A stretch of DNA of 64,000 bases from Sphingobacteriaceae bacterium (GTDB lineage Bacteria; Bacteroidota; Bacteroidia; Sphingobacteriales; Sphingobacteriaceae): contig JAQSWM010000001.1 in assembly GCA_029266635.1 (NCBI GenBank), positions 1 through 64,000 of the forward strand, read 5' to 3'. The notes below the pieces were generated by a model. That model saw nothing but the letters and a program-made list of their open reading frames with translations, was not told the DNA's origin and ran no database searches. The stretch's first letter is position 1. Every line of letters begins with the position of its first letter. The translations under genes were made by a program, and so were the position numbers. This document shows positions 33,126-40,910 of the stretch, in pieces.

Positions 33126-33421
33126 GCTGATTTTTGCAGCCAGTATTCTTTAAACTTTATCCCATTCCTTACAATCTCACGGTCCAGTATTGTCATTCCG
33201 TACTTCCTGCGAAGCTTAGAGATATAAGCCCTGCCGTCTAAAGTCCTTACTAAGACATAGATTTTTTGATTGGTCAGTATTTCGCCGTTCTCTAACAGCT
33301 TTTTGATCTTGGGTAAATAGTTTTGATTGCTCATTTTATTGGTTTTAAACCTGCCATTATCCTTCCTCGGCTGTTCCGTATATGGCTGATAGCCGGGGAT
33401 GTCAAGATGGGTTTGTATCAT
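33122..33421 (-). CDS. Small winged-helix-like phage protein
   Basis: A 99-residue protein. From about residue 30 (MSNQNYLPKIKKLLENGEIL) it looks like a helix-turn-helix found in phage proteins that read start-of-gene context as LTNQKIYVLVRTLDGRAYIS. It is flanked by two methyltransferases, overlapping both by 4 bp. Confidence 0.5.
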   Translation of the reverse strand: MIQTHLDIPGYQPYTEQPRKDNGRFKTNKMSNQNYLPKIKKLLENGEILTNQKIYVLVRTLDGRAYISKLRRKYGMTILDREIVRNGIKFKEYWLQKSA

Positions 33422-34803
33422 GCTGATTTCCTTAAATTTTCTGGCAACTCAAATCCTTTCGCTTTTGCAACTGCCTGGTTAAATAATGCCCATGTGCTTT
33501 CATCTTTGAACTTGCAATGAGCGGTTCCTTTTTTAAAGCCCTTGATCTCGAAGAAGCCCCAATCGTACCATACATTCGGCTCCATGTTCACCTTTCTTGA
33601 AAAGTGGTAAAGTGGATCAATCTGTTCCCGGCTGGCGGTTACGTATGCCAATGCTTTACATAAGTCTTCTAAAAGAGTGTCATTGCTATGGCTGCCCCAA
33701 ACAGCTTCAATTTGATTAGCACTATAGCTTGGCTTAAAAACACAGTTCAGTATGAACTTTTTATTTATCATGTAATGGCTGTTGGTTTTCCAACCTTCCA
33801 CGTTGTACCTGTTTTCGCTGTAGTGGTAAGTAAGTTTCTCGAAAACCTCCAACAGTACCTTATCCATCCGCTGGCCGTGCGTGCCGATTACCAATTCAAA
33901 CATTTTATAGATGTTTTTCATAGTGAACGGTACTTTCTCTTGCTGCTCAACAAACTTGTTTATGTCAGAAATAAGGCTTTTGGTCATGAACTTTTCCATG
34001 TTCATTTTACCGAAGATCCATTTCCAGGCTTTTTTCTGTAGGTCTTTTTGGAAGGATGCTTTTGTGGTTTCAGATTCGCCCTGCTTGCAAGTAAAAGTTA
34101 ATGAGCCGCCACCAATTTCCCCGATAAGGGTGTTCATCTTTATGCCGTTACTGATAACTTCATCGTACAACTTGCAGGCGTTCACGTAGCGTTGCACCAC
34201 CTCCCGAACGGCGTTGTAGCCCATAATCCCGTTCGATTGATATTCGGGTTCGTCTTCCTCGCTTTCAAAGTAGTCGCCAAAGTCATTATCTGTCTTTGGC
34301 TTGTATAGATGGACTAATCCAATCTCAATACTCGTTTTACGTTCAGCTTCAGAAAACACATCGCCAAGGTTTTCAGATTTGCCGTAATCTCTTATCAGTG
34401 ATAGAAGCTGCTTGCGGTAACTGGAATAATCGTTTGCCAGTGTTTGGTAATTGCAAAGCGCAACAATGTGGCAACCAGACGGCGCAATGCTCCACGCATG
34501 CAGGATGTGCTTTTCATCTGCACTGAAAGGCGGGTTCATGTATATAGCGTGTATGTGGCTAATCTCATGCGCCTGTAGTTGTAGAAAGTCTGCTTTTAAG
34601 AATTTAGATTTAGAAGCTACAATCTTCGCTAAGTCATGATTAAGCTCACAGGTTAGCACGTTGGCTCCGGCTCCTATACAGTAATCAACTATATCGCCTT
34701 TACCCGCTGAAGGCTCCAAAATGGTTTTGCCATTTAGGTTCTCTCCGGCAAGCATGTAGGAAATGATTGCTTTCGGTGTTGGGTAAAAATCTTTATTGAA
34801 CAT
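33418..34803 (-). CDS. DNA adenine methyltransferase with DUF4942
   Basis: A 461-residue protein. The N-terminal 180 residues are an amino-methyltransferase: ILEPSAGKGDIVDYCIGAG is the S-adenosylmethionine site (about 29-47) and AIYMNPPFSADE carries the NPPF catalytic motif of N6-adenine enzymes. The remaining 270 residues match the DUF4942 region that accompanies such domains in mobile elements. It overlaps the HNH-like gene by 11 bp. Protection from host restriction or regulation of phage DNA is likely. Confidence 0.8.
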   Translation of the reverse strand: MFNKDFYPTPKAIISYMLAGENLNGKTILEPSAGKGDIVDYCIGAGANVLTCELNHDLAKIVASKSKFLKADFLQLQAHEISHIHAIYMNPPFSADEKHILHAWSIAPSGCHIVALCNYQTLANDYSSYRKQLLSLIRDYGKSENLGDVFSEAERKTSIEIGLVHLYKPKTDNDFGDYFESEEDEPEYQSNGIMGYNAVREVVQRYVNACKLYDEVISNGIKMNTLIGEIGGGSLTFTCKQGESETTKASFQKDLQKKAWKWIFGKMNMEKFMTKSLISDINKFVEQQEKVPFTMKNIYKMFELVIGTHGQRMDKVLLEVFEKLTYHYSENRYNVEGWKTNSHYMINKKFILNCVFKPSYSANQIEAVWGSHSNDTLLEDLCKALAYVTASREQIDPLYHFSRKVNMEPNVWYDWGFFEIKGFKKGTAHCKFKDESTWALFNQAVAKAKGFELPENLRKSA

Positions 34804-35062
34804 CTAACCTTGATTTGCTTAATCCTAATTCTTTAGCCCGTAAGGGGTTTAATTCAACTTCTGAATGATGTTGCCAGCAGAGAGCTTTAAAGTATCTCAC
34901 ATCCGTTAAGAGGTTGCCCACTCTGCCAGCCGAATGATGCAGGGTAACTTCATTGCTGTAGCAGCCGGGATACTCACAATGGCGGTCTTTTAAATACTCA
35001 GCTTTTAGCTTTGCGTATTCCCTTTCTTGCTTGGCTCTTTTCTTACTGCGTTTAGCTATCAT
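34793..35062 (-). CDS. HNH/zinc-finger-like phage protein
   Basis: An 89-residue protein with CEYPGC, LHHSAGR and CWQHHSEVE in order, the cysteine/histidine spacing of small HNH nucleases or zinc proteins found among phage recombination genes. The N-terminus is strongly basic (MIAKRSKKRAKQEREYAKLK). Either a nicking enzyme or a structural zinc protein; the metal-binding residues are clear. Confidence 0.65.
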   Translation of the reverse strand: MIAKRSKKRAKQEREYAKLKAEYLKDRHCEYPGCYSNEVTLHHSAGRVGNLLTDVRYFKALCWQHHSEVELNPLRAKELGLSKSRLDVQ

Positions 35063-35472
35063 AAAAACTCAGCTACATTATCCAGTATATCTTGCCTGTC
35101 GAAGTGAAAGCACCTCACTATGGCATCAATAACCGCGTTGTAATACTTTCCAAATTCAAGGTCATCCATGGCGGCAAATGATATGCTCTTAGCTTCCTTT
35201 ACTACTTCGCCGTGGATGTTTACCCGTTCTTCGTAATAGCCTGCTTCAATGGTTAAATCCTTTCTCAGGTAGTCCATATTGGTGTACTGTTCCTGGTTTT
35301 CAAAAACCATGTTGAACAGGGCAAATGCTTTGCGATGGAACTGAATATTTCGAGGCTTTGTCACCTTTGCCATAAAGGGCTCACCAGCTTTAAATCGTTT
35401 CAGGTTTTCTTTGTCCTGATCATAAGCCGGGAGGATGTTTCCCGAAAGGGTTTTGCAAAGCATGATATCCAT
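35059..35472 (-). CDS. DUF1367-like phage protein
   Basis: A 137-residue protein starting MDIMLCKTLSGNILPAYDQD at an ATG that overlaps the stop of the exonuclease gene (TAATG). The segment RNIQFHRKAFALFNMVFENQ is the hallmark of DUF1367, a phage family near recombination genes without a known activity. Confidence 0.65.
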   Translation of the reverse strand: MDIMLCKTLSGNILPAYDQDKENLKRFKAGEPFMAKVTKPRNIQFHRKAFALFNMVFENQEQYTNMDYLRKDLTIEAGYYEERVNIHGEVVKEAKSISFAAMDDLEFGKYYNAVIDAIVRCFHFDRQDILDNVAEFL

Positions 35473-36092
35473 TAGAAAATCAGTTTGTTGTAAGCCTCGG
35501 TTACTTTTTCCCAAAAGGCAGGAACTTTCTCACTCGCCTCTTTTAGTTGTGCCTCGTATTGTTCCCGGCAAGCCTTATAGTAATAGATCGGCTTTACATC
35601 GCACCTGTCGTCATAGCTTATGAAAATCACATCGCTAATGGTATCGCCGTTAAAAAAGGCTGATAATATCTGACTGTCATACTTCGCCGGCACACCACCT
35701 TCTATGCAATACTGAGCGTGTGTTTTAGTGGAAGGGCATTTGATCTCATATGAGATATTATAAATGCCATTCGTTTTGGAAAGCCCATCCGGAGAATAGC
35801 CCGAATAGTCAAGCTTTTGATGCCCGACAAATCCAACCTCTTCAATTTTGGTTTTGCTCAGGTCCTGATAGGCTCTCCGTGCAAAAGGCTCCATGTCTAT
35901 CCCTCGCTGCATTTCTGAGCTTACATAGCTATCTTCTAAAACAGGGTTAACCATTTCGGCAACTATCTCATAAATCAAAACGGGATCTGCTTTCTTGGAA
36001 AGCACAGACTTTAACCGTGTGCCTGTGATCTTGCCGAGCCGAAGCCGAAGCCACTCGTCAGAGCCTTGCTCAATGTCACGGTAGATTTTCAC
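35472..36092 (-). CDS. YqaJ-type phage exonuclease
   Basis: A 206-residue lambda-exonuclease-fold nuclease. The start DIEQGSDEWLRLRLGKITGT is the classic YqaJ opening; YSPDGLSKTNG supplies the metal-binding Asp and YEIKCPSTKTHAQYC the Glu-x-Lys motif. It resects DNA ends for single-strand annealing recombination, with a partner that may be the 182-residue protein encoded immediately upstream. Overlaps that gene by 4 bp. Confidence 0.88.
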   Translation of the reverse strand: MKIYRDIEQGSDEWLRLRLGKITGTRLKSVLSKKADPVLIYEIVAEMVNPVLEDSYVSSEMQRGIDMEPFARRAYQDLSKTKIEEVGFVGHQKLDYSGYSPDGLSKTNGIYNISYEIKCPSTKTHAQYCIEGGVPAKYDSQILSAFFNGDTISDVIFISYDDRCDVKPIYYYKACREQYEAQLKEASEKVPAFWEKVTEAYNKLIF

Positions 36093-36637
36093 GCTGGTTG
36101 GCTGTTTAAAAATTCAACACGTTCCTGCATTTCTTTTGTGAACCGTGCTTTTAAATCATCCTTCAGCTCCCGAACTTCTTTATCTGCCTGAATAGGTTTT
36201 GAGAATGCCAGGTATTCCCGTTGCAGATCTTCTAAGGATGTACAGGCGTTCAAAATCTTTAAAGCACCTGTGTTATCAACTTTCTGTAATTGTGGCTTAT
36301 TTGGACGGAAACGGAGCGCATCCATTGTTTCGCTGCCCATTCGTACATTCTCTTTGATGTAGATTTGAACCGGGATGTTTACCCAATCTTCAAGGTGTTT
36401 TGAACCGCCTACAAATGATTGTAGTATCTTGCCGTTCTCAACATTTATGATCATCGGCTTTATGTTCTCTCTGAAGGTTGCAATTCTGAACATTCCTTTT
36501 GCGCCGCGTACCTTAGCTTCTTTCCATTCTACTTTTTCGATTGTAGCGATGATTTCAGAAGGCGTCATTTCATCGAGGTCAACCGCTCCTAAGAATTCGG
36601 TTTTATCGTATTTTCTCCAGTGTGTTTTAGTTGCCAT
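36089..36637 (-). CDS. Conserved phage protein paired with exonuclease
   Basis: A 182-residue protein. MIINVENGKILQSFVGGSKH followed by LEDWVNIPVQIYIKENVR and ALRFRP is a pattern I recognise in many phage proteins encoded beside recombination exonucleases. The C-terminal 50 residues form a charged helix. Single-strand DNA binding or annealing support is plausible from context, not demonstrated. Confidence 0.65.
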   Translation of the reverse strand: MATKTHWRKYDKTEFLGAVDLDEMTPSEIIATIEKVEWKEAKVRGAKGMFRIATFRENIKPMIINVENGKILQSFVGGSKHLEDWVNIPVQIYIKENVRMGSETMDALRFRPNKPQLQKVDNTGALKILNACTSLEDLQREYLAFSKPIQADKEVRELKDDLKARFTKEMQERVEFLNSQPA

Positions 36638-36649
36638 TTTGCTATTTGA

Positions 36650-36769
36650 TTAATTGTATTGTGCGTAGATGTAGAGTACTGAAAGGATGAATATGAATAG
36701 TGCTATTGCTATGTCACGCCACCGTGGTCTTTCCGGCTGCTGTTCTGGTTCGATGTGGTTATATACCAT
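36650..36769 (-). CDS. 39-residue membrane peptide
   Basis: A short polar N-terminus (MVYNHIEPEQQPERPRWRD) leads into one hydrophobic helix (IAIALFIFILSVLYIYA). Its ATG overlaps the stop of the 41-residue gene upstream (TAATG), so the two are coupled. Function unknown; early expression suggests host takeover or exclusion. Confidence 0.55.
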   Translation of the reverse strand: MVYNHIEPEQQPERPRWRDIAIALFIFILSVLYIYAQYN

Positions 36770-36894
36770 TATAGTGCGTAGTGTATGAATGTGAAGAGTG
36801 CCGTTAATCCTACTCCGATATGAATAAGCAGCCAGTTTATCTGCTCCGCTTCCCTTGCCCGTGTATCTCGGTGCTTGTAGGGTTTGCTATCCAT
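36769..36894 (-). CDS. 41-residue membrane peptide
   Basis: Charged N-terminus (MDSKPYKHRDTRAREAEQIN) followed by a membrane helix (WLLIHIGVGLTALFTFIHYA). Same layout as the 39-residue peptide it overlaps, suggesting a two-subunit membrane element. Not recognised. Confidence 0.55.
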   Translation of the reverse strand: MDSKPYKHRDTRAREAEQINWLLIHIGVGLTALFTFIHYAL

Positions 36895-36908
36895 GTCGTG
36901 GTGCGGTT

Positions 36909-37085
36909 TCATGGCATAGCTAATTTTTGAGCCTGTTCGATTAGTTGCTTTTTGCTCTCTAAGTAGTTGATGATGCCTTGCTTCATTACTTTTGCCAAGC
37001 AGTCAACTTTTGGCTTTTCCATTCCGAAAGGATGATGCTTTACCTCTCCATCGGGGTAGGCGGTGCGGGTTACGTTAAGCAGCAT
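36909..37085 (-). CDS. Small early phage protein
   Basis: A 58-residue protein starting MLLNVTRTAYPDGEVKHHPF (start uncertain; 37103 and 37124 are also open). Basic with a C-terminal helix ending KKQLIEQAQKLAMP. It overlaps the upstream gene by 11 bp. No family recognised. Confidence 0.5.
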   Translation of the reverse strand: MLLNVTRTAYPDGEVKHHPFGMEKPKVDCLAKVMKQGIINYLESKKQLIEQAQKLAMP

Positions 37086-37260
37086 CTGATACCTCGCTTT
37101 CATAGTTCTGAGTGAATGCTTCAAAGGCAGCAGACCGTGCCTTGTTAATCGCCATCAGGAAGTTTAACCTGTTCATAGGGTTATCATCCACGGCGTTGAA
37201 CTGCTCTACTTGAATGTCAAGCAATTCGCAGAAAAGAATGTATTCCGATATATTTCTCAT
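37075..37260 (-). CDS. Small early phage protein
   Basis: A 61-residue helical acidic protein starting MRNISEYILFCELLDIQVEQ. 4 bp overlap with the gene upstream. No family recognised. Confidence 0.55.
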   Translation of the reverse strand: MRNISEYILFCELLDIQVEQFNAVDDNPMNRLNFLMAINKARSAAFEAFTQNYESEVSDAA

Positions 37261-37598
37261 GCTGCTTTAGTTTTATTAAGGTTTACAATTTTGGTTTCTT
37301 TGATCTCAAGCTCTTCCAGTTCAGAATCGCTTAATGAATCGATGTAGGCTTCTATCTGATCTTGCCAACCGAACATGTCAACCAGGATGACCGCTAAATC
37401 TTTGTCGCTCAATTCCTGCGAATAGTCAACTTCGGTTTGAGCAATCAGCTCGCTACGGTCCATCGTGTCGGCGATAAACTCAATGATGTTATCCTCATCA
37501 ATATCCACCTGATGGGTTTTGCCAGCATCTTCGAAAGTCACAGTTGCCCATTTGTAGCTGTGCTTTGCTTTTAGTTCTTGATTGATTATATTTGCCAT
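37257..37598 (-). CDS. Acidic early phage protein
   Basis: A 113-residue, strongly acidic protein (DIDEDNIIEFIADTMDRSEL; DSLSDSELEELEIKETK). Such early acidic proteins are sometimes DNA mimics or inhibitors, but no motif identifies one here. It follows a hairpin in the 50 bp leader. Confidence 0.55.
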   Translation of the reverse strand: MANIINQELKAKHSYKWATVTFEDAGKTHQVDIDEDNIIEFIADTMDRSELIAQTEVDYSQELSDKDLAVILVDMFGWQDQIEAYIDSLSDSELEELEIKETKIVNLNKTKAA

Positions 37599-37614
37599 TG
37601 CTATTTGATTTAAG

Positions 37615-37643
37615 GCTCCCTGCTACATACAGGGGGCTTTTTT
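37615..37643 (+). terminator. Hairpin with T-run facing against the early operon
   Basis: GCTCCCTG / CAGGGGGC form an 8 bp stem (one G-T pair) with a 7-base loop, followed on the plus strand by TTTTTT. As a terminator it works only rightward, against the surrounding leftward genes; in the leftward message it is a leader hairpin 17 bases before the 113-residue gene. Confidence 0.5.
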
Positions 37644-37648
37644 ATTTT

Positions 37649-37828
37649 TCAGGGCATCCAGCCCGGTTCGTGTTGTTGAATTGCTTCTATCCTGTCTTTT
37701 AGTTCAGCACAAGCTTTTAAATAGTCCTTATGCTGCTGCCTGCGCATCCATTGCTTGTAAGAAGGTTCAGCCGATTTCTTTGGCTGCTTCCTTACGGGCT
37801 GATCTGATATGTAGGCGATGGATAGCAT
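37649..37828 (-). CDS. 59-residue basic early phage protein
   Basis: Starts MLSIAYISDQPVRKQPKKSA; the rest is a charged helix. The ATG overlaps the previous stop (TAATG). No family recognised. Confidence 0.5.
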   Translation of the reverse strand: MLSIAYISDQPVRKQPKKSAEPSYKQWMRRQQHKDYLKACAELKDRIEAIQQHEPGWMP

Positions 37829-38049
37829 TAGGCTATGCGTTTGATGTTCAAATACTTCTTGTCCTCTGCCTGCTCTAATTTGAATTTCAGATCAGGGTAC
37901 ATCATCTTAATCCGTCCGCTTATTACTGAGCTTACTGTTTGAAGCTTGTTGTAATGCGTGGTGATCTGACCGCCTACAGGTATTGCGATTATGGTAGCCG
38001 TCCATGATGGGCGTTTTTCCTGCGGTGCTACATCTACTATTTTGCTCAT
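37828..38049 (-). CDS. Small early phage protein
   Basis: A 73-residue protein starting MSKIVDVAPQEKRPSWTATI at an ATG overlapping the regulator stop (ATGA). The segment TVSSVISGRIKMMYPDLKFK resembles small phage proteins that pair with recombination genes. Function unknown. Confidence 0.55.
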   Translation of the reverse strand: MSKIVDVAPQEKRPSWTATIIAIPVGGQITTHYNKLQTVSSVISGRIKMMYPDLKFKLEQAEDKKYLNIKRIA

Positions 38050-38525
38050 ATTCCGTTTCTTGAAGTCCAAAGGGCACACTCTGCCCTGTTTGTTAATCCT
38101 AATTTTGCTCTGATGCTTTGACCGTGACCTATTACCGTGCTTTCTGCGAGGCAAAGGGTGTCGGCAATGTTCTTATCAGGCATTGGGTAAAGCGATAAAA
38201 CCCGCACCTCTGAGGCTGTTATTACCTGCCCGTTTTCCAATGGGATGAGGTTTCCCAAATGCTCGGGGATGCTCATTGTACCATCTTCTGAAATGTCAGG
38301 CGTAAAGTCTAAGCGGTTATAATGGTCAAGGATGAAGTGTTGCATTTCTGCCACGCTTGCATTAAAGCCCATTGTTTTGCGGATGATCTCAAAGACGAAC
38401 TGAGGCAACTCTTGAAAATTCCAGATTTGCTCATCGTGGATTGCCATTACTTTATTGTCGCCAACGGCATAGAACTCAACCTCTTTCGAGTTCATTCCAG
38501 GGAGCATGTTTTTGTGGGCGTTCAT
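38046..38525 (-). CDS. Early regulator with LuxR-type helix-turn-helix
   Basis: A 159-residue protein. The C-terminal 60 residues are a LuxR/GerE DNA-binding domain: ITASEVRVLSLYPMPDKNIA then STVIGHGQSIRAKLGLTN. The N-terminal 95 residues have no named sensor domain. It is the first gene of the leftward transcript and lies directly across the switch region from the repressor, so it probably acts as a Cro-like or activator protein for the lytic programme. Confidence 0.75.
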   Translation of the reverse strand: MNAHKNMLPGMNSKEVEFYAVGDNKVMAIHDEQIWNFQELPQFVFEIIRKTMGFNASVAEMQHFILDHYNRLDFTPDISEDGTMSIPEHLGNLIPLENGQVITASEVRVLSLYPMPDKNIADTLCLAESTVIGHGQSIRAKLGLTNRAECALWTSRNGI

Positions 38526-38544
38526 TTTTGGCAGTTTCTTAGGG

Positions 38545-38576
38545 TTGTGGTTTATTTTTTTATTGTTCTATCTTTG
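38545..38576 (+). promoter_or_regulatory. Repressor promoter
   Basis: TTG (38545-38547), 21 bases, then TATCTTTG (38569-38576) on the plus strand. The transcript would start near 38582 and run about 105 bases, across the operator, before the repressor start at 38688. Confidence 0.6.
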
Positions 38577-38590
38577 GTTTCTGTACAGAA

Positions 38591-38621
38591 CAAATGTAAT
38601 AGAGAATTTATCTATTTGCAA
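38591..38621 (-). promoter_or_regulatory. Early lytic promoter
   Basis: On the minus strand TTG (38619-38621), 20 bases, then TACATTTG (38591-38598), both exact matches. The predicted start, near 38585, faces the repressor promoter start near 38582; a CTGTACAG palindrome (38581-38588) covers both starts. Confidence 0.65.
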
Positions 38622-38634
38622 TAGACAAATAGAT
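38610..38634. promoter_or_regulatory. Probable repressor operator
   Basis: ATCTATTTG (38610-38618) and CAAATAGAT (38626-38634) form a perfect 9 bp inverted repeat with a 7-base centre. The early promoter -33 element lies in the centre, so a bound dimer would block lytic transcription. Confidence 0.65.
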
Positions 38635-38687
38635 TTATTTTCTACTTCACACGTAAGTTATTGAATATCAGTTAGATTATTTTTCTA

Positions 38688-39443
38688 ATGACATTAAAGG
38701 ATAGATTAAAGGCGATTGCCGAACATTATGAGTTAGATGTTCGTGGGTTTGAAAAATCCGCCGATCTGTCAAATGGGTACGTCAATAATGCTGGTAACAC
38801 CCTGAGACCCGCATCACTTGATAAGATTTTAGAGAAATACCCGGAGATAAATAAAGTTTGGCTCATAACAGGAGAAGGAAAAATGTTGGCAAATCCTCGC
38901 TTAGAAGCGGATGTTATCTCATTAGCTACAGACCCTATGGATGATAACCGAGGGAAAAAGTTTGTTGAAAACGCCGATGGGTCTCTTTCAATGAATGTCC
39001 CAATAGTTCCAGTTAAAGCTCAAGCGGGCTATTTGTTGGGATTTCAAGACCCTGAATGGTTTGATGATATGGAAATCATAGGAGTGACCGTAGATAAACG
39101 ACATCTTGGACATTATATGGCTTTCGAGGTGAAGGGCGATAGTATGACATCTTACGACCCCGAAACGGCAGAAAGGAGTGTTTATGAGGGGCGAATTGTC
39201 GTCGGAAGAGATTTACAACGCCATCACTGGCGTTCTAAGTTGCACATCGGCAGTGAATTTCCGTGGGTTATCGTACACAAGAAAGAGGGAATTTTGATAA
39301 AAGATATAATTGCCCACGATGTGGAAAACGGCATCATTACAATTCATTCCCTTAATCCTAAATATGAAGACGAAAAACTTTATCTGGACGAAGTGGAACA
39401 GATTTTCGATGTGGTGCAGATAGTTAAAAAACGAAAAAGATAA
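38688..39443 (+). CDS. Prophage repressor, S24/LexA-like
   Basis: A 251-residue CI/LexA-type repressor. The N-terminal 65 residues are a helix-turn-helix domain (LSNGYVNNAGNTLRPASLDK). The C-terminal S24 domain shows the cleavage site Ala113-Gly114 (VKAQAGYL), nucleophile Ser152 (KGDSM) and Lys198/199 (IVHKKEG), so self-cleavage after DNA damage is expected. It is on the plus strand, opposite the early operon, and should hold the lysogenic state by binding the inverted repeat at 38610-38634. Confidence 0.88.
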   Translation: MTLKDRLKAIAEHYELDVRGFEKSADLSNGYVNNAGNTLRPASLDKILEKYPEINKVWLITGEGKMLANPRLEADVISLATDPMDDNRGKKFVENADGSLSMNVPIVPVKAQAGYLLGFQDPEWFDDMEIIGVTVDKRHLGHYMAFEVKGDSMTSYDPETAERSVYEGRIVVGRDLQRHHWRSKLHIGSEFPWVIVHKKEGILIKDIIAHDVENGIITIHSLNPKYEDEKLYLDEVEQIFDVVQIVKKRKR

Positions 39444-39453
39444 ACCCACCAAT

Positions 39454-39651
39454 ATGAAAAAACTAATCCTACTCCTATTTCTTGCCACGCTTTCCATTAC
39501 TTGCAAAAAGGATGGAACAGTTGACGATCAACGTTGCGATGTTCACAATGGGCATCAGCTATTCTTAGGGCCGCAAGGTGGCTGCTATTATGTTAATTCA
39601 AGCGGCAACAAGACGTATGTAGATAGGTCGGAGTGTATTAATTGCAGGTAA
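39454..39651 (+). CDS. Small prophage lipoprotein
   Basis: A 65-residue precursor with signal peptide and lipobox (MKKLILLLFLATLSITCKKD; acylated Cys17). The short mature part has four further cysteines, likely two disulfides, and Tyr/Asn/Gly-rich loops. It follows the repressor by 10 bp and should be expressed in the lysogen; a surface role such as receptor masking is inferred. Confidence 0.65.
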   Translation: MKKLILLLFLATLSITCKKDGTVDDQRCDVHNGHQLFLGPQGGCYYVNSSGNKTYVDRSECINCR

Positions 39652-39652
39652 G

Positions 39653-40120
39653 ATGGGGAACTTTCTAACAAGCACCTTAAAGTATGCCGCCAAGCGGGAG
39701 GTATACAACCAAACAAGTAAATTTATCAGGTCAAAGAATCCAGCAGAAGAAAAGCTGACAAGAGTTTTTAAGGTGCTGCTGCTGATCTTCTGCGGAATGG
39801 GTGCGCTCATTAATTTATCCTCACAAAAAAACTTCGGGCTTGCTTTCTGTATTTTTTTAATCCCATTTGCTTCGCTAAAAGTCCTTTCTATTCTGAACAA
39901 GCTGCTTTTTGTTCGGTCAACGCCCGTTTACGATGAAGTGCCGGTTTATAAGACCGATAGGCGATACAAGACAGGGGCAAAAATCAGCCACTACAAATTG
40001 AAGCGGGTTTCTAAAGACCCGTTTACCGCCCAGGAGCTATCAGACCACCTAAGAAAATACACTTTGCGGCTAATTGCATGGTCGTCACTAATCGGAATTT
40101 TAATCTACTCATCATACTAA
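39653..40120 (+). CDS. Prophage membrane protein
   Basis: A 155-residue protein with two close hydrophobic segments (FKVLLLIFCGMGALINL; GLAFCIFLIPFASLKVL) and a third near the C-terminus (LRLIAWSSLIGILIY). The polar part between carries basic residues. One base from the lipoprotein gene. No family recognised. Confidence 0.6.
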   Translation: MGNFLTSTLKYAAKREVYNQTSKFIRSKNPAEEKLTRVFKVLLLIFCGMGALINLSSQKNFGLAFCIFLIPFASLKVLSILNKLLFVRSTPVYDEVPVYKTDRRYKTGAKISHYKLKRVSKDPFTAQELSDHLRKYTLRLIAWSSLIGILIYSSY

Positions 40121-40122
40121 CT

Positions 40123-40545
40123 ATGAAAAACACCTTATTAATTCTCTTTTTGGCGGCTGCTATGGTTGGGTGCAAGAAAGACGAAAGCAAAACCTCGGAG
40201 CCAACAATCAACGGCAAATGGAAACTCACATTTAGAAAAGACGTGGGCAATGCTACCAACAACGACATGGCAGCATACGAGTTCAACGATACCTATACTA
40301 TATCCGATAACTCATTTTCTTTCGACTTCGGCAACGATGCCGCCCAAACCGATAAGGGCGTAAAGACTTATTCATCTACTTATAGTAATGGTCAGATTAC
40401 GCTTCAGGGATCAACGTACTGGCAATACTTTAAAGTAATATCGGTATCTGCAACTGAATTGAAGCTTCAGCCGTGGTATAAAGGAACGAACGGACAGGTT
40501 TCAAACCTATCTGTTGAATATGAATTACTGCAAAGGGTCAACTAA
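40123..40545 (+). CDS. Prophage lipocalin-like lipoprotein
   Basis: A 140-residue lipoprotein precursor starting MKNTLLILFLAAAMVGCKKD (lipobox MVGC). The mature part begins SEPTINGKWKLTF and has alternating beta strands, like the small lipocalin-like (NGKWKL) lipoproteins of Bacteroidota. The frame is open fifteen codons upstream but the signal peptide fixes the start at 40123. The stop overlaps the next ATG (TAATG). Confidence 0.65.
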   Translation: MKNTLLILFLAAAMVGCKKDESKTSEPTINGKWKLTFRKDVGNATNNDMAAYEFNDTYTISDNSFSFDFGNDAAQTDKGVKTYSSTYSNGQITLQGSTYWQYFKVISVSATELKLQPWYKGTNGQVSNLSVEYELLQRVN

Positions 40546-40910
40546 TGCAATCCCACCCCGTAACCTTTGATCTTGCCCGTGCGCTTCGGTTTAAGGCCGT
40601 CCGAAAGCATTTAAAAATGTCGCAAGCTGAACTGGCAAAGGTGCTGAAGGTGAGCCAAACGCTAATCAGCTTCATTGAGAAAGGGCAGGCAGATATAACC
40701 TCAGAGATATACGAGATACTATTCAATAAGTTCAATATCTCAATAGCCTACCTGAATGCCAACAACGGCAGCATTGAGCGCAAAAACGAACCGGGGCAAA
40801 AGCAATTGCTAAACGTGATCAAAACGCTTCATGCCGATGTGGAACTGCTAAAGTCCGAAATGGAAATGCTAAAAATGGAACGGAACAATAGGCTAAAGCT
40901 CGTAAAATGA
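40545..40910 (+). CDS. XRE-family regulator
   Basis: A 121-residue protein with an XRE helix-turn-helix (KMSQAELAKVLKVSQTLISF at about 26-45) and a C-terminal coiled coil (LHADVELLKSEMEMLKMERN) for dimerisation. It closes the cassette behind the repressor and overlaps the last small gene (ATGA). It may control the cassette itself. Confidence 0.75.
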   Translation: MQSHPVTFDLARALRFKAVRKHLKMSQAELAKVLKVSQTLISFIEKGQADITSEIYEILFNKFNISIAYLNANNGSIERKNEPGQKQLLNVIKTLHADVELLKSEMEMLKMERNNRLKLVK

